This document shows positions 11,689 through 22,618 of a stretch of 64,000 nucleotides of DNA, one piece after another. How positions within the stretch are numbered: position 1 is the stretch's first letter; each line of letters begins with the position of its first letter. The DNA is from Prostheceraeus crozeri (taxonomy: Eukaryota; Platyhelminthes; Polycladida; Euryleptidae). The stretch spans positions 1 to 64,000 of the forward strand of contig CAJQUW010004422.1 in assembly GCA_907163375.1 (NCBI GenBank), given 5' to 3'. The translations under genes and the position numbers were made by a program. The notes beneath the pieces were generated by a model. The model worked only from the letters and a program-made list of their open reading frames with translations, had not been told where the DNA came from and ran no database searches.

Positions 11689-12414
11689 GATAGTCCGGCA
11701 GCCAGAACGAGTTTCTGCAGGGAACGAGGCCGAAAGCGAGACTTTCATAGAATGATGTACACCCTATGCCTACTACGAATCTGCACGTCTGCCGAGTTCT
11801 AGTGAGTTCCTCTTCTTGTCAGACAGGATCAAAGAAAAACACATGTAGATCTAATGGGATGCAGATTGCAGTTTCTGGCTAAAATGAAATTTTGTATGTT
11901 TTCTCTGATGAAACGAAAAGTAGTAAGCCCAGAGTCATAATTTTTGACACGGAATGTCTTCAGGTCATTTCCTATGATGTGCATGTGCTCTTATCATGCT
12001 TCTGATCGACAATGTATGTGAGAATGTGGTTGAATGTGGATAAAGTTGCTCACAATGTTTGTGTTTACCGACATGAAGAGGCTCGCGAAATCTAAATGTG
12101 TTTAGCTTTATAGACGGGGGTGCATGAAGATGAAAGGAAATGACCTGAAGACATTCCATGTCAAAAATTATGACTCTGTGCTTGTTACTTTTCGTCTAAT
12201 CAGAGAAAACATAGAAAATTTCATTTTAGCCAAAAACTGCAATCTGCGTCCCATTGGATTAACTTTTTTTTTGATCCTGTCTGACAAGAAGAGGAACTTA
12301 CTAGAACTCGGCAGACGCACCGATTCGTAGTAGGCATAGGGTGTACATCATTCTGTGAAAGTCTCATTTTCGGCCTCGTTCCCTGCAGAAACTCGTCTGG
12401 CTGCCAGACTAAGA
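11689..12414. repeat. Foldback repeat with ~285-bp arms
   Basis: Arm 11689-11975 is repeated in reverse complement at about 12130-12414, with roughly nine in ten bases identical and a spacer of about 155 bp. Shared text includes GAGTTTCTGCAGGGAACGAG, GATGTACACCCTATGCCTAC and TGTCTTCAGGTCATTTCC. Neither arm has a long intact frame, though the minus strand of the right arm has protein-like composition for about 60 codons. It lies in the intron between the PhyH exons at 11429 and 13307. It may be a snap-back MITE or an inverted duplication of an older sequence. Confidence 0.75.
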
Positions 12415-13306
12415 GAAGCACATGATCCTCCAATCAAGTCGTCACATTGAAAATGTGTTTGTGTGAAAGGTGCTTAGTTCTAGTCTTGGATGTGTGAAGT
12501 TATATGAAATTGGGCTAACTCTTCTTTTGAATTCTGACTTAAAGTTGTAGAAACTGAGAATTTTGCAGCCGATTGCTTGTTAAAGATTCTTAAAGATTGT
12601 GTTACAAAAAGTGGTATTTGTTTACATGGAGGTACATTGTTTACATGGAAGTGCACATACTGCAGCTGCAGTCGCTCGAAAAGTAATGAATATTGTGTTA
12701 GAGGCAGAGGATAGTCGTTCTTTTCTTGGCGTTTCAATCCTAACCAACTCCCCTCTCTTTTGACTGTTGCTGAAAATACGTGTGTAAAATTGATGCTTGC
12801 TATTGTTAAGCATGACGAGCATTTAGTGCGTGGCTTGTTTAATACTCGTTATGCAGGACATACTCGAAGTACCCAGCTCCTGGTCGTTCGTTTTGGGCGA
12901 ACGACCCGCTTCAGTCAATCTTTTGTAAAATACTGGAAATTTGTGACTTGTTAGAGTATCCATGTCATTTTGCACGTGTAATATGTCTGCATTTTGTGAA
13001 TTGTTTGCTTCCACCGAATTACCAAGTGAATCGAATAAAGTAATCATTCATCATATTGTACATCTTTACATTTGGAAGGTGAAAAATGCTAGCTCAGTCG
13101 GGACAACTATATGATAAGATTCCTTTGATACGAACAATAACCGCTGATCGTGTACATGTATATGTACTTTCTGTGGAAATATTCATTCAGTAAAACCAAA
13201 CTATGCTTATTGCGCGATTCATGCACTTAGGGATAACATCATTGCTAAAAGCTTGAATTCATTCATTTCTGTCATATTCAAAGTAAATTCAGCATTAATG
13301 ACGCAC
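12415..13306. other. Intronic sequence, no feature
   Basis: Short frames on both strands between 12,480 and 13,050 overlap each other and lack splice sites that would join them to a neighbour. A local near-palindrome CTGGTCGTTCGTTTTGGGCG / CGAACGACC is visible near 12880-12906. Confidence 0.35.
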
Positions 13307-13471
13307 TTGAGTGTAAATATCAAAATGTCACCAGCTCGGAAATCTGCTGTTACCCAATGACCACCAAATTGACTCGTTATCTCTTCGCTATCCTCCGTGA
13401 ACCAGCCACTTCCTTCAAATTTCATGTCATCCAAATCTATTGATCCGTATGTCGATTGTAGGGGTTTGAAG
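13307..13471 (-). CDS. PhyH gene, core beta-helix exon
   Basis: The acceptor GATTTTCAG and the donor GTGCGT flank a 165-nt exon. It reads FKPLQSTYGSIDLDDMKFEG, then GWFTEDSEEITSQFGGHWVT and ADFRAGDILIFTL. The W-x-T-A-D-F-x-x-G-D-x-x-I-F segment is a PhyH signature that precedes the distal His in the next exon. Entry and exit are both phase 2 and match the neighbouring exons. Confidence 0.9.
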
Positions 13472-16269
13472 CTGAAAATCAATGACAGAAAAGGAATATA
13501 GTTTATGCCAATGAGGAATGAGATGTTTGCATGTTATGAATGAGAATGATGAATCTTGCATGAGGAACATATATGAAAAACAAAAAGAGTTTCGTTTTAA
13601 AAGCTATTTCACTTATTTCTCCAATTTCATCTGAAATGTTCTTTTTACTCTCTGGAAAAATTGAGAAAAGACGCATATGCCAGCTTGTCCACGGACGATA
13701 CGATTTGTAGACAGCCCAATCTATATGCCTAAGAATATTTGCTGCCGCTAATAAAAGAGGAGGCGGCGATCATCACATAAGATTTTCGAAGTTTAATCGC
13801 TTTGATTCAATGTCGTGGAACCAACGAATTTGCATGCGTGAATGAATTATGTAAAATTATATGATTAAATTATTGATGTCACGTGCATCTACATTTAAAT
13901 TTGAAAGGGCTTGTAGTAATTCTTATCAATCGGCAATTAAACGATTATCTTAGTGAATTAGTGGGTTACAGAGACGTCGGTCGGTCTTGACTTCTTCGGC
14001 CGTTTCCAACCATGCTTCAGTCACTTATATTTAAGTTGTGAATGTGTTGGGTATTACAAGTTTTTCTGTGCTGTTTTTAATCAAAATATAAATGGTTTAT
14101 TTAAATTCCACACATTATTCATTTTGTCATAGCTTTCATAGAAAATGATAGATGAGGGCGCAGCAGTGTACCGTACATAAAGCCTAAATGTACCTACACG
14201 ACCTATATGTAAAAACTACATGTATATGCAAAGCAGACTTTCGCTGATTTGATGACAGTAATCTGGATAGTACGTTACTCCGTGAAAGCGTGAACTTTCT
14301 TTTTCGCATTTTATTTTAATTCGTATACTGAGACGAAATACTACTCTAGATAGAATATTAAATAATGCAGCTTTATAGCAAGGCATGAATCACAATCGAC
14401 CTTCATTATTGACCCAACATTTAAAATCACTACTTGGTATTACTTTTTTTGGTGAAGTTTGTAATCACAACTTTTTTTAATATAAAATGGTTTTAATACA
14501 ACTTTCGTTTTTTGTTGGTTTTGAAAATTTCGAATAATGACATCCCACACAATAATTACATATACCAACTAACTACTAGCTGCAGTATCATATTCCCAAC
14601 TCTCGTGGGTTTCTTTTTGGTTTTCAAATGAATTTTACATTCAATAATTGCACGTGTACACAATTTATGCAATAATGCTCAGTTACCACATAATGTACGC
14701 ATAAGGCACGATCACCATGTATGTACTTACTAAATAAGGCTTCTGATTTCTGTAACTCAGGTTTCTATTTAATAGCTGTATTGTCAAATAGAGAAAATAG
14801 CAGTTTCAAAATAATGTCTTATAAAAGCATAAAGCACGGTTTTTAAACATGGGATCAAACCCGGGTTTTGTGCAGTTTTCCCAAAGAGTTTTTAAAGCTG
14901 CACTTTTGAAAATGAGTTCCATACTCTGATAATAGACGCGGTTGTACAACTTCGCATGTAAATCTTGCTTTCAAACATGTTTTTGTTATCTCGTTTTTAG
15001 TATTTTTATGATCATGCTTTTAAACAAATTGACACATTGTGCATAATATACTAGCCAAGATCGCTGTAACTGACGAGTCTGGTGTAGAATAAGTGATAGG
15101 GATCTTAATGTTATGTTACCTTAAAGTTGCCTTAACTCTCGCTATGTCCTGCTGCAGCGGAGGACGCAATAATTTTCAAAGAATTATGTATATATGTAGT
15201 GCGGCTGTGCACCGGTGTACCGGCTCACCTGCTTGCACCAATGCCTGGGCCAGTGCACCGAAGTGTGCGAATTTTGATCAAATTGATTTTTGCTGTGTAA
15301 TTTCAATCATACATGTATATAACTCGCTTTATATGCGATCTTAGTCAGCAAATTTGAGAGAAAAATACCATTAGCGTGCATTATAGTTATTATCCAACTT
15401 AGAAATCATTATAAATTCAATTTAAACTTTAAATTTCTGCATCATGAAATTGAAGCCTTTTGAAATCACGGCTATATCATATAGCAACCGATGCAGTCCC
15501 TGATGTTGAAAAATGAATGTGAAAAGGGACGAAAATCATAAAATTCAAGCTCATAATAAGTCATTTAAGCCACGAACTCTCAATTACCAGAAACTCAGGA
15601 TTTTGGAATCTCATGGTGCATACTGTGTACTATTATTATACTGTAACATTGTCACACCATAGAGAGACCGCATGAAACCGACTTATGTCGACATGTCAAC
15701 CTTCTTGTATAGTACACGTAATTTGCAGACATGGGAAAAATTGCCACGAACATTTCTACGTTTCCTGATGTTTTCATGTACTTTGAAAAAAGAATAAAGA
15801 TAAGTACTGCCTTAATCAGATATGTTTCTAAAAGAATCAATTCAAAACCTGATGCCGCGTCCTCCACTGACTTATCAATTTAGTATAACATTCTTTGTTG
15901 CATAGCCATATGATTTCTGCTTTCATCCAGTTTTGAAGATTTTAACTAGAGCTATGATGAGACTCATGGGTTAAATGAGCTGAAAATCACTTGCAAGTTT
16001 TGGCAAAACTAAACTAAAAAAAGGCCCATGTACGTTTGTTTCACATTATTTAACACTATTCTAAATTTCCCACTACTTTATGCAATTTGCATCACATCAT
16101 AAAATAAATGAACATTCATTATGAATGATAAAGGCTAAACCTTCTAGATTGTGAAGTTTTAGCTGCCTATCACACGACAACCTAGAACGTGAAGCAAATT
16201 GCATTTCGTCTATACTTTAGCAAGGGCTTCAGCGTAACCTTGTAAAATGTTTGGTGCACCGGTGCAGTG
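13472..16269. other. Long intron segment, no gene
   Basis: This 5.6-kb PhyH intron begins here. A cluster of GTGCACC/GGTGCA words lies at 15198-15262 and resembles the inner part of the MITE family at 16.3-19.7 kb. Otherwise it is AT-rich sequence with no exon, transposase or RNA. Confidence 0.4.
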
Positions 16270-16380
16270 CACTGTAAACTGTAGGGCACGCAGTCATAAT
16301 TTGGTGCCCGTTGGTGCCTATTGATGGCTGAAGGTACTAATAGGCACCAAACCAAATATTTGTTTATCTGGTCAAATCCA
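16270..16380 (+). mobile_element. MITE, truncated copy
   Basis: This copy starts CACTGTAAACTGTAGGGCAC, the terminal repeat of the elements at 18652 and 19406. It also shares ACTAATAGGCACCAAACC and AAATATTTGTTTAT with them. The right terminal repeat is absent. It is a deleted member of the same family. Confidence 0.65.
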
Positions 16381-17569
16381 CACAAAGAAAAATTTCTTTA
16401 TTTACGATAAATAATTAGGAAGGGAATTTATTCGATATCAAGCCATCTAAAATTCAAATTACTCAATTCGGCAAATCAAAATCTCAATTGGTTGAGTCTC
16501 TAACATTCTTTCATTCTTCTATCCGTGAAGTATTGTCCAGTAATAAGCATCCAGTATGATATAAGCATACATCCAAGTAAAGTTATGAATGCATGTCTCC
16601 GTCATTGAAGGTGGTTTATTTCACACATCAAAGAAACTTTTGAAGCTGCCGACATAATTAATATGTTGGTCAATTGAGAAGAAGCGATGAAATAATCCTG
16701 GGGAAACAATTTACAAGCAAAAACATTGTTTTTAGCTTTAATTAATTCATTTGATATATTGAATGATTGCTGGCATAAATAAAGATTTAATCCCGCTGAT
16801 CGTTATCTTTGTGACTTAAAATTGATCTTCCATCAAAGATAGCATTGTTCTTCAAAAGCCGAACTATGCAGCTGTAGATGATTCCCGCATGCAGTTTGAG
16901 TTGTTCTTGTTAACCGTCTAAAAATTCAAATTCGCACCTTTGTTAGATTTCATGATAACTTTTCAAAGAGAATCCCGCATTTTATGAAGTCGGACGGATG
17001 CACATTTCTTATTATATCCCTACTCGTTGAGGGATTTTTTATTTTGAGTTGAAGTTGTCATTCCAGATATAACTTTGTCATTCAACTGTGCAGCTGCGTT
17101 TCATTTCATACTAGTCGTTCAAGCATAGGTCTGAATTTCGTTCATTCTCTGTTCTGTTTGAAATACGACATGCATGAAAAGTAATCAGAAATATCTACTA
17201 AATTCATCGATACTTGTAAAAAACAGATGTGTGAATGTTTTGAGGGTGCCATCTCCATTTATTCTAACGATATGCTTCACCCGCTCTCGGTCGCATTTGA
17301 CTCGGGACTGAACAGTGCCTTGTGTAACACAGAACTCAACAAATGGACAATGAGCGTGTGCTCCGAATTTTTCCGGTATTGTACATTCAACGTGATGCTC
17401 CAGATCTCTGTGAACAAAAAGGCTTACTTCTTCCGTGGTGATTTTTAGCGTTGTAAATGAGCAACGAGATTCTACTATCTTTCTTTGTAAATAATACATT
17501 CCGCTTCGTTTTTAAGCAAATGGTTTGAATGATACGCCACTGATATCTATTCTGACTGTCATCTTCCTT
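16381..17569. other. Intronic sequence, no feature
   Basis: No exon, transposon or RNA gene was recognised. Two overlapping opposite-strand frames near 17,185-17,500 are open but unsupported. Confidence 0.4.
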
Positions 17570-17592
17570 ATTACACACATATATATTTTTTT

Positions 17593-18162
17593 ATGTTTAG
17601 TAAAACACATTTTTCTTCTTCACCCACTTGTATTTTTGCCATAGACGATTTAGTAATAAAAAATAAAAATGTCGACTTTATTAATGACAGTAACCTGCGT
17701 AAATTAAGAAAACTTACTAACGAATACCAATTACCAATTAAAATTATTCCTAAGCCTGGAAAACAATTAAAACACAATTTGAATACTTTCAGTAAAAACA
17801 TCAATGATTGCTCTTGCAATATTTGTAAGTCGAATCCCCACATCAACAATTGTTACATTAAACACGTCGTCTATAAATTCACTTGCAATATCTGCGGTGA
17901 ATTTTACATTGGTTCTACCAATCGTCCGCTCAATAATCGTTTTAAAGAACATCAATACAGTATTAAGAGTAAAGACAACAAAAGTGCCCTATCTGATCAT
18001 GTTCGCTTTGTCCATTCTGAATATGACAATGCCACTATTGATATGTTTAGAATTGAAATCATTGATCAACAACTTAATCCTTTGAGAACTAGAGTGTCCG
18101 AAGCAGAATACATTAGAAGACTTCAACCAAAAATCAATCGCAAACATGAGCGAGTCACATGA
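17593..18162 (+). CDS. PLE GIY-YIG endonuclease portion
   Basis: This 189-codon frame is the C-terminal part of a Penelope-like polyprotein. A linker, LRKLRKLTNEYQLPIKI, is followed by the zinc-like Cys pairs CSCNICKSN and CNIC. Then comes the nuclease motif YKFTCNICGEFYIGSTNRP (GIY-YIG variant with YIG), an Arg/His helix (NNRFKEHQ) and the metal-ligand Glu in RVSEAEYIRRLQPKIN. In full PLEs this domain cuts target DNA for reverse transcription. The first ~26 codons lie inside the inverted arm, so the true start is not preserved. The frame is otherwise undamaged. Confidence 0.88.
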   Translation: MFSKTHFSSSPTCIFAIDDLVIKNKNVDFINDSNLRKLRKLTNEYQLPIKIIPKPGKQLKHNLNTFSKNINDCSCNICKSNPHINNCYIKHVVYKFTCNICGEFYIGSTNRPLNNRFKEHQYSIKSKDNKSALSDHVRFVHSEYDNATIDMFRIEIIDQQLNPLRTRVSEAEYIRRLQPKINRKHERVT

Positions 18163-18210
18163 ACGTTCGTTCGCGGATACATATTTAAGCCATTCTTTTG
18201 TTGGCCGGCC

Positions 18211-18252
18211 GTTCCCCAGATGAAGAGTGTGGTCACTCGAAACGTCGGGCGT
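18211..18252 (+). ncRNA. Hammerhead-like motif of the PLE 3' end
   Basis: The core is CAGATGA (canonical CUGAUGA with one change), then an extra A, stem II GAGTG/CACTC around TGGT, GAA, the palindrome ACGT and a cleavage-type C at 18246. A short stem I is possible between TTCCC and GGGCG. The substitution at the second core position predicts weak or no self-cleavage. Confidence 0.6.
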
Positions 18253-18651
18253 GTAAAAAAAAATTTTTATTTTTTATTACTAAATCGTCTATGGCAAAAA
18301 TACAAGTGGGTGAAGAAGAAAAATGTGTTTTACTAAACATAAAAAAATGGAAAACGTCCACCCGTACGCTGCCATCAATTACACACATATATAATCAGGT
18401 CCACCTGACAGAGAGCGGGTGATAAATGCTTTTAGAATTGAACATCAACAAGAATGAGGCCTTATTCTATATTTATGAATTAGTCACGGGAGCGAATTTC
18501 TTCCGGTACCTCTACAATCACTACCTTTAATATTATAAGTTGTATTGTCATATTATGAATTAATTTCATTAACTGTACATATCAAGAGTGCATATATATC
18601 CTGTGTCTATATCAAAATCATCTCAGAAATTGTCAGTTAGAGAACAACCTA

Positions 18652-18933
18652 CACTGTTAACTGTAGGGCATCAATTTAGGCACGACGCCAAAATTTCGTG
18701 TTAGTTAGCGCTAAGTTAGTGCCTTTCTAGTGCTTCGAGGCACCAGTAGGCGCCACAAGACACTACTAGGCACCGAACCAAATATTGTTTTATCCAATGA
18801 AATCGAAGGAAAAATCAATGGGCACGAACTCGGCACTATGAACTTCGTGCCTAGTCGTGCCTTATGTTGGTTAGGATTAATGCCTAAATTTCGTCCAATT
18901 CAAGTGAAATTTCGTGTCCTAGAGTTTACAGTG
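18652..18933 (+). mobile_element. MITE with TA duplication, copy 2
   Basis: The ends are CACTGTTAACTGTAGGGCA and, at the right, GTCCTAGAGTTTACAGTG. These form terminal inverted repeats of about 19 bp flanked by TA on both sides. The interior is built from many AGGCAC/GTGCCT words in both orientations. It has no coding capacity. The TA duplication and CACTG start suggest mobilisation by a Tc1/mariner-type transposase. Confidence 0.8.
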
Positions 18934-19089
18934 TACATGGAGGCTACAAATGTGTGCAAATAAAAAATATCAGAGAAGATTTGGCAAATGCATTCTGTGT
19001 GCTAAATTTAGGGAATGCAAATATGCGCACAGATGAAGCATTACTTCTGAATTAAAGTAATCTACAAAATAGAAATTTGAAAAATCTAC

Positions 19090-19245
19090 CTTGGCAGTTG
19101 ATTTGAACCTTGACACATAACCAAGCCTCCCACTTCAACAGGAATGTCATCAAATGGAATCCAGCAAGTTAGTGTCCGAGGAGTTCCTTTAGACATGTAA
19201 ACGTTATCCAAATGAGCTCCAGTAAATCCATTCATATGCATCGCT
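19090..19245 (-). CDS. PhyH gene, exon with the H-x-D iron ligands
   Basis: A 156-nt exon between acceptor ATTTCAG and donor GTAGAT. It reads AMHMNGFTGAHLDNVYMSKG, TPRTLTCWIPFDDIPVEVGG and LVMCQGSNQLP. GAHLD supplies the first His and the Asp that bind Fe(II). C-W-I-P-F-x-D-I-P-x-E-x-G-G-L is highly typical of the family. Both borders are phase 2. Confidence 0.92.
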
Positions 19246-19405
19246 CTGAAATTAAAGCAAGTAAATGCCTGACGTCACTTCATTATTTCTACAGTTTACT
19301 GAAGAGCAGGTGCAAAAGCATCGAAAATCAACTGCAAACAGGTAAAAAACAGGTGCAAAAGCATCATCACAGGAAAGCGTTGTAGGAAAATGTTCGTTAG
19401 CCCCA

Positions 19406-19666
19406 CACTGTAAACTGTAGGGCACTAATTTAGGCTCGAAGCCGACATTTCGTGCCAGTTAGCGCCTAGTTAGTGCCTTTCTAGTGCTTCGAGGTACAAG
19501 TAGGCGCCGCTAGGCACTAATAGGCACCAAATATTTGTTTATTAAATGAAAGCGAAGGAAAAATCAATGTACATGTACACGAACTCGGCACTATGAACTT
19601 CGTGCCTACTCGTGCCTTGTGTTGGTTAGAATTGATGCCTAAATTTCGTGCCCTAGAGTTTACAGT
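19406..19666 (+). mobile_element. MITE, copy 3
   Basis: This element is closely similar to the one at 18652. It starts CACTGTAAACTGTAGGGCAC, ends CCCTAGAGTTTACAGT, and shares the inner landmarks TTTCTAGTGCTTCGAGG and GAACTCGGCACTATGAACTT. The left TA of the target site is no longer present. It lies about 470 bp from copy 2 in the same orientation and about 160 bp upstream, in transcript order, of the PhyH exon at 19090-19245. Confidence 0.8.
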
Positions 19667-21894
19667 ACATTGCTGGATTTGAGCTTGATATCAGTAGGGA
19701 GGAAGTTTCGACCGTAAGTTTTTTAGGTTAACGTCGTTACCAAAACGTCGTCGTGATCAAAAGCAAGAGGACATCGATTCTTAGCATCACTCTCATCTTC
19801 GCACTTAGAACGCCCACGAATAATTTTGAAAATATTTTTACCATAGATGCGATAAGGAGGAGATACATATACCTATTTGATGCTTGAAAGGGACTCTTCA
19901 ATGCATGCATTTGGTGATGCCCGTATGAAGTCAAAAAAGGTCCGTAGATAACCTTGTGCATCAGGTCTGCGCATGTGAAGATCCCAATAAATATTCTTCA
20001 GAGGGCTATTCTGTAATGTATTGCAACTATAAGACCTATAATGAATTTACAAAGATCGGACTTCTATCAATATTTACAGAGTGAAAGGTATATGATGCTC
20101 CTATACCTGATTTTCTGGATTGTAAGGGATTTTATATATTTTAATATGAATGAAGTAGGTACCATGTGTGCGTCGTCGACAATATCCTGAAAGAAACAAG
20201 ATAGCATATTGTACTCCACTCTTTATTTGTGATGATTTCGTTGCGTTTAATTATTCCATTAAGCATTTTCTGCTTCTCAAATTCATTTGTCATCTTTCTG
20301 AACAAAGAAAGTTAATTATTGGTGATTAGACTATTAAGCATATGAAGAATCGTGAGGTAATTAGGCCTACATCTGTCAATGTTGCTCATTCACAAAAGTA
20401 ATCAATCAATGCTGTTGAGGCAATGTATGGCCTATCTATCGGAAATATTCTTCCCCCTCAAAGGAGGAAGTCACATCTTCAGTACAAGGATGAGGCAGTA
20501 CAGGGGAACTTCCCCACATTCCTTCCCCTCAAATCCGACACTGGTTAGCCGACGCCCGACATCAATATTTTTCACAGCGCGCCCCACCAGTGGGGATGAA
20601 TTTCGTGCCCCTGCTGATCCTCCAAACTATAATACCAATTTTGCCAAGCCATACATCAATCGAATGGGCATTGGAGGGGATTCGGAAAAACAACATTCTT
20701 TTTACTTTTAAGGTCATCCATGGGCTGACGTGAAGGTCAAAGGTCAAAAAACGTCAAGTTTTGCCAAATTTCCATTAGATCACTGTTTGAAATGGAAAAT
20801 GACAGCAAAAACTAATAAACCATTAATCGAAAGATCCTGTCAATGTGGTTGATAAAATGATGATAATTAATCACTCTGAGATCGCATCATTGTATTAGAT
20901 GAGGTCAAAGGTCAAATAATTGAAACTTTTAGTTCAACTCAAATTTCACACAAAAATCGCACATTTTAGTATTTTGTTTCTGCAAGTGAAGAGACAACCG
21001 AATTCGGTGAACTTCTCTGATATGCTAAAAATATGATATTATCTGATTCTGAAAATTTTCAATAATTGCTGGTTAGATGCACAATTAACAAGTACAAAAT
21101 ACAAAAGAATCATATCTGAAAGTTGAATTTCAAATTTCAAGCATATAATTTCAAATTTAAAAACCTTGCATTTATGAATATCTTTATATTGATAGAAAGA
21201 ATTCTTTATGTAATCTCAACCTATTTCATCAAGAATTGGTCCCGCAATATGCACTAGAAGTGAAAATGCGCCACCGAAATCAGCCAAAATATTCCAAACA
21301 TTCTAATTTTAAAATAGATCTCACGCCAAAAGTATAGTGCAAAATTTATTTTCCTTCCGTCAAAAGTTGCATAATACGTAGAAACTAAGTTCTTAGAAAT
21401 CTGGTGGCCATAGATTGCTTGGTTTAAAAGATATTCAAAAAATTCACCAGGAGAGGTGGCGAAAACGTCACCCAGTGGGGCGGTAGTTAGTATCAGATGA
21501 GATATCTTTGACGACGTCACTTAAAGAGGATTGACGACATCAGTTAAAATCCGTTGACGTCAGGGAAAAGTGAAATTGTCTTTCCGATTTTTCTGTTCAG
21601 ATTTCACAGAAGAATGATTATTATTACTTAGGCCAAATATCTAAATCTCTAGTATTACATCGATATCAAGTGATCACAGGAACCTGTTCATCCAATAGCA
21701 GGAATAGCTCGCACCAGTTGGCCTAGCTCGCTCTTTTTAACTTCAACAAAGTTCTCTTGTTAATACATGGTCCTACACAAATGGACAATCAAATAAATTG
21801 TTTAATTAAGAGTTCTGGAGGATACTGCAATTTCATGAAAATTGTTCCTAGTCTTTCGACTTCGACATGAAAATCTGACCATATTGATGCAAGT
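19667..21894. other. Intronic sequence, no supported feature
   Basis: GC-richer than its surroundings at 20,440-20,640 (CCCC/GGGG runs), but no exon could be joined in phase to the PhyH gene. A short acceptor/donor-bounded piece at about 20163-20186 (minus) would create a stop if spliced in and was rejected. Confidence 0.4.
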
Positions 21895-22210
21895 TTAAAA
21901 GCACGATCGATGTAGCATGGTTTTCAGCAGTGATCTTTTGTACACTTGGTTGACATGACTATGGTAGTGTAGCAGCAATCCACTGTTCGTCGGTTTCCGG
22001 AACACATCAGTTGAAAAAGCATTGTTCGCTTTTGTTATCATTGTGCCCAAGAATGATAAGGAATTATCATTTTCCAACTCCATTGTAAACTTCATGGATG
22101 GGTGAAGGTTGCTAAGAACATCTAGACATTTCCTTGCTTCAGTTGAATTTGAACAAATCACAAATGTGTCAGCGATTTACGAGTACCTCTTATAATATCT
22201 TGGTAGGGCA
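21895..22210 (-). pseudogene. PLE reverse-transcriptase fragment
   Basis: The minus strand reads degenerate YKRYVDD-type text, then TFVICSNSTEARKCLDVLSN, LHPSMKFTMELENDNSLSFL and LLHYHSHVNQVYKRSLLKTM. The order of palm motif, K-F-T-x-E-x-E and L-x-F-L-D/G is that of Penelope-like reverse transcriptases just after the catalytic Asp pair. The Asp codon region itself is disrupted by a stop near 22190. No other part of the element remains nearby. It sits in the PhyH intron. Confidence 0.75.
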
Positions 22211-22434
22211 TTTGATGATTGCAGATTTCCTTCCATTATTTATTTGCATTGTTTTCGTATCTGAATTGGAGGTCAGAATTGGAGGAGGGTAAACCATCGC
22301 AAGTCTTAGCATGATTTGATTCACCATACTTGAATTAGTCTTGCCAATCAAGTTGCTAACAAGCACAGCACTACATGAATTATCGTCGATTTTGTCATTG
22401 AATGCTTCTACGCGTATATCAAATAATAACTTAC

Positions 22435-22498
22435 CTTAACCACTTAAAAGTGAAAGATTTCGCGGGTGAGCCGAAAATGCGTCCAAAGATATTGAATA
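22435..22498 (-). CDS. PhyH gene, small exon
   Basis: A 64-nt exon with acceptor TCTCTTTCAG and donor GTAAGT. It reads FNIFGRIFGSPAKSFTFKWL, entered in phase 1 and left in phase 2. The following base from the next exon completes an Arg, giving the family text F-K-W-L-R-A. Its length and phases fit only this gene. Confidence 0.88.
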
Positions 22499-22560
22499 CT
22501 GAAAGAGAGAACAATTTCAAATATTAATTTTGCGAAAGCAATATTTTAAGTTGCCGTTAC

Positions 22561-22618
22561 ATTCAGTTCCCTCCAACACTTTCAAAACGATCTCACTGTG
22601 TGTTGTTTCATTTTTGCC
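22561..22618 (-). CDS. PhyH gene, small exon
   Basis: A 58-nt exon with acceptor CTTATTTCAG. It reads GKNETTHSEIVLKVLEGTE and ends one base into a codon before a weak donor, GTAACG. The intron to the next exon is only 62 bases. Phase 0 entry agrees with the exon at 28703-28868. The donor lacks the usual +4/+5 bases, so the exact 3' border is slightly less certain than the others. Confidence 0.8.

Larger units (their letters stand above)
17570..18393 (+). mobile_element. Penelope-like element with 16-bp target duplication
   Basis: ATTACACACATATATA occurs at 17570-17585 and again at 18378-18393, enclosing 792 bp. Inside are an 85-bp left arm (17586-17670), a GIY-YIG reading frame, a hammerhead-like motif (18211-18252), an exact inverted copy of the left arm (18263-18347) and 30 further bases. 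Partial inverted copies at an element end are known for Penelope insertions. The reverse transcriptase is missing, so this is a 5'-truncated copy that cannot move itself. The exact arms and exact target duplication indicate a recent insertion into the PhyH intron. Confidence 0.9.

Noticed and set aside
17593-18162. GIY-YIG frames considered as host repair nucleases (SLX1-like)
   Set aside because: The linker text, the hammerhead motif, inverted arms and target duplication show it is a PLE, as do the similar frames at 36.5, 46.3 and 52.0 kb.
20163-20186. Short AG/GT-bounded piece on the minus strand inside a PhyH intron
   Set aside because: Splicing it in would create a stop codon; the exon at 22435 joins 19245 perfectly without it.
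21254-21520. 88-codon minus-strand open frame
   Set aside because: It looks like a chance AT-driven frame with no family resemblance.
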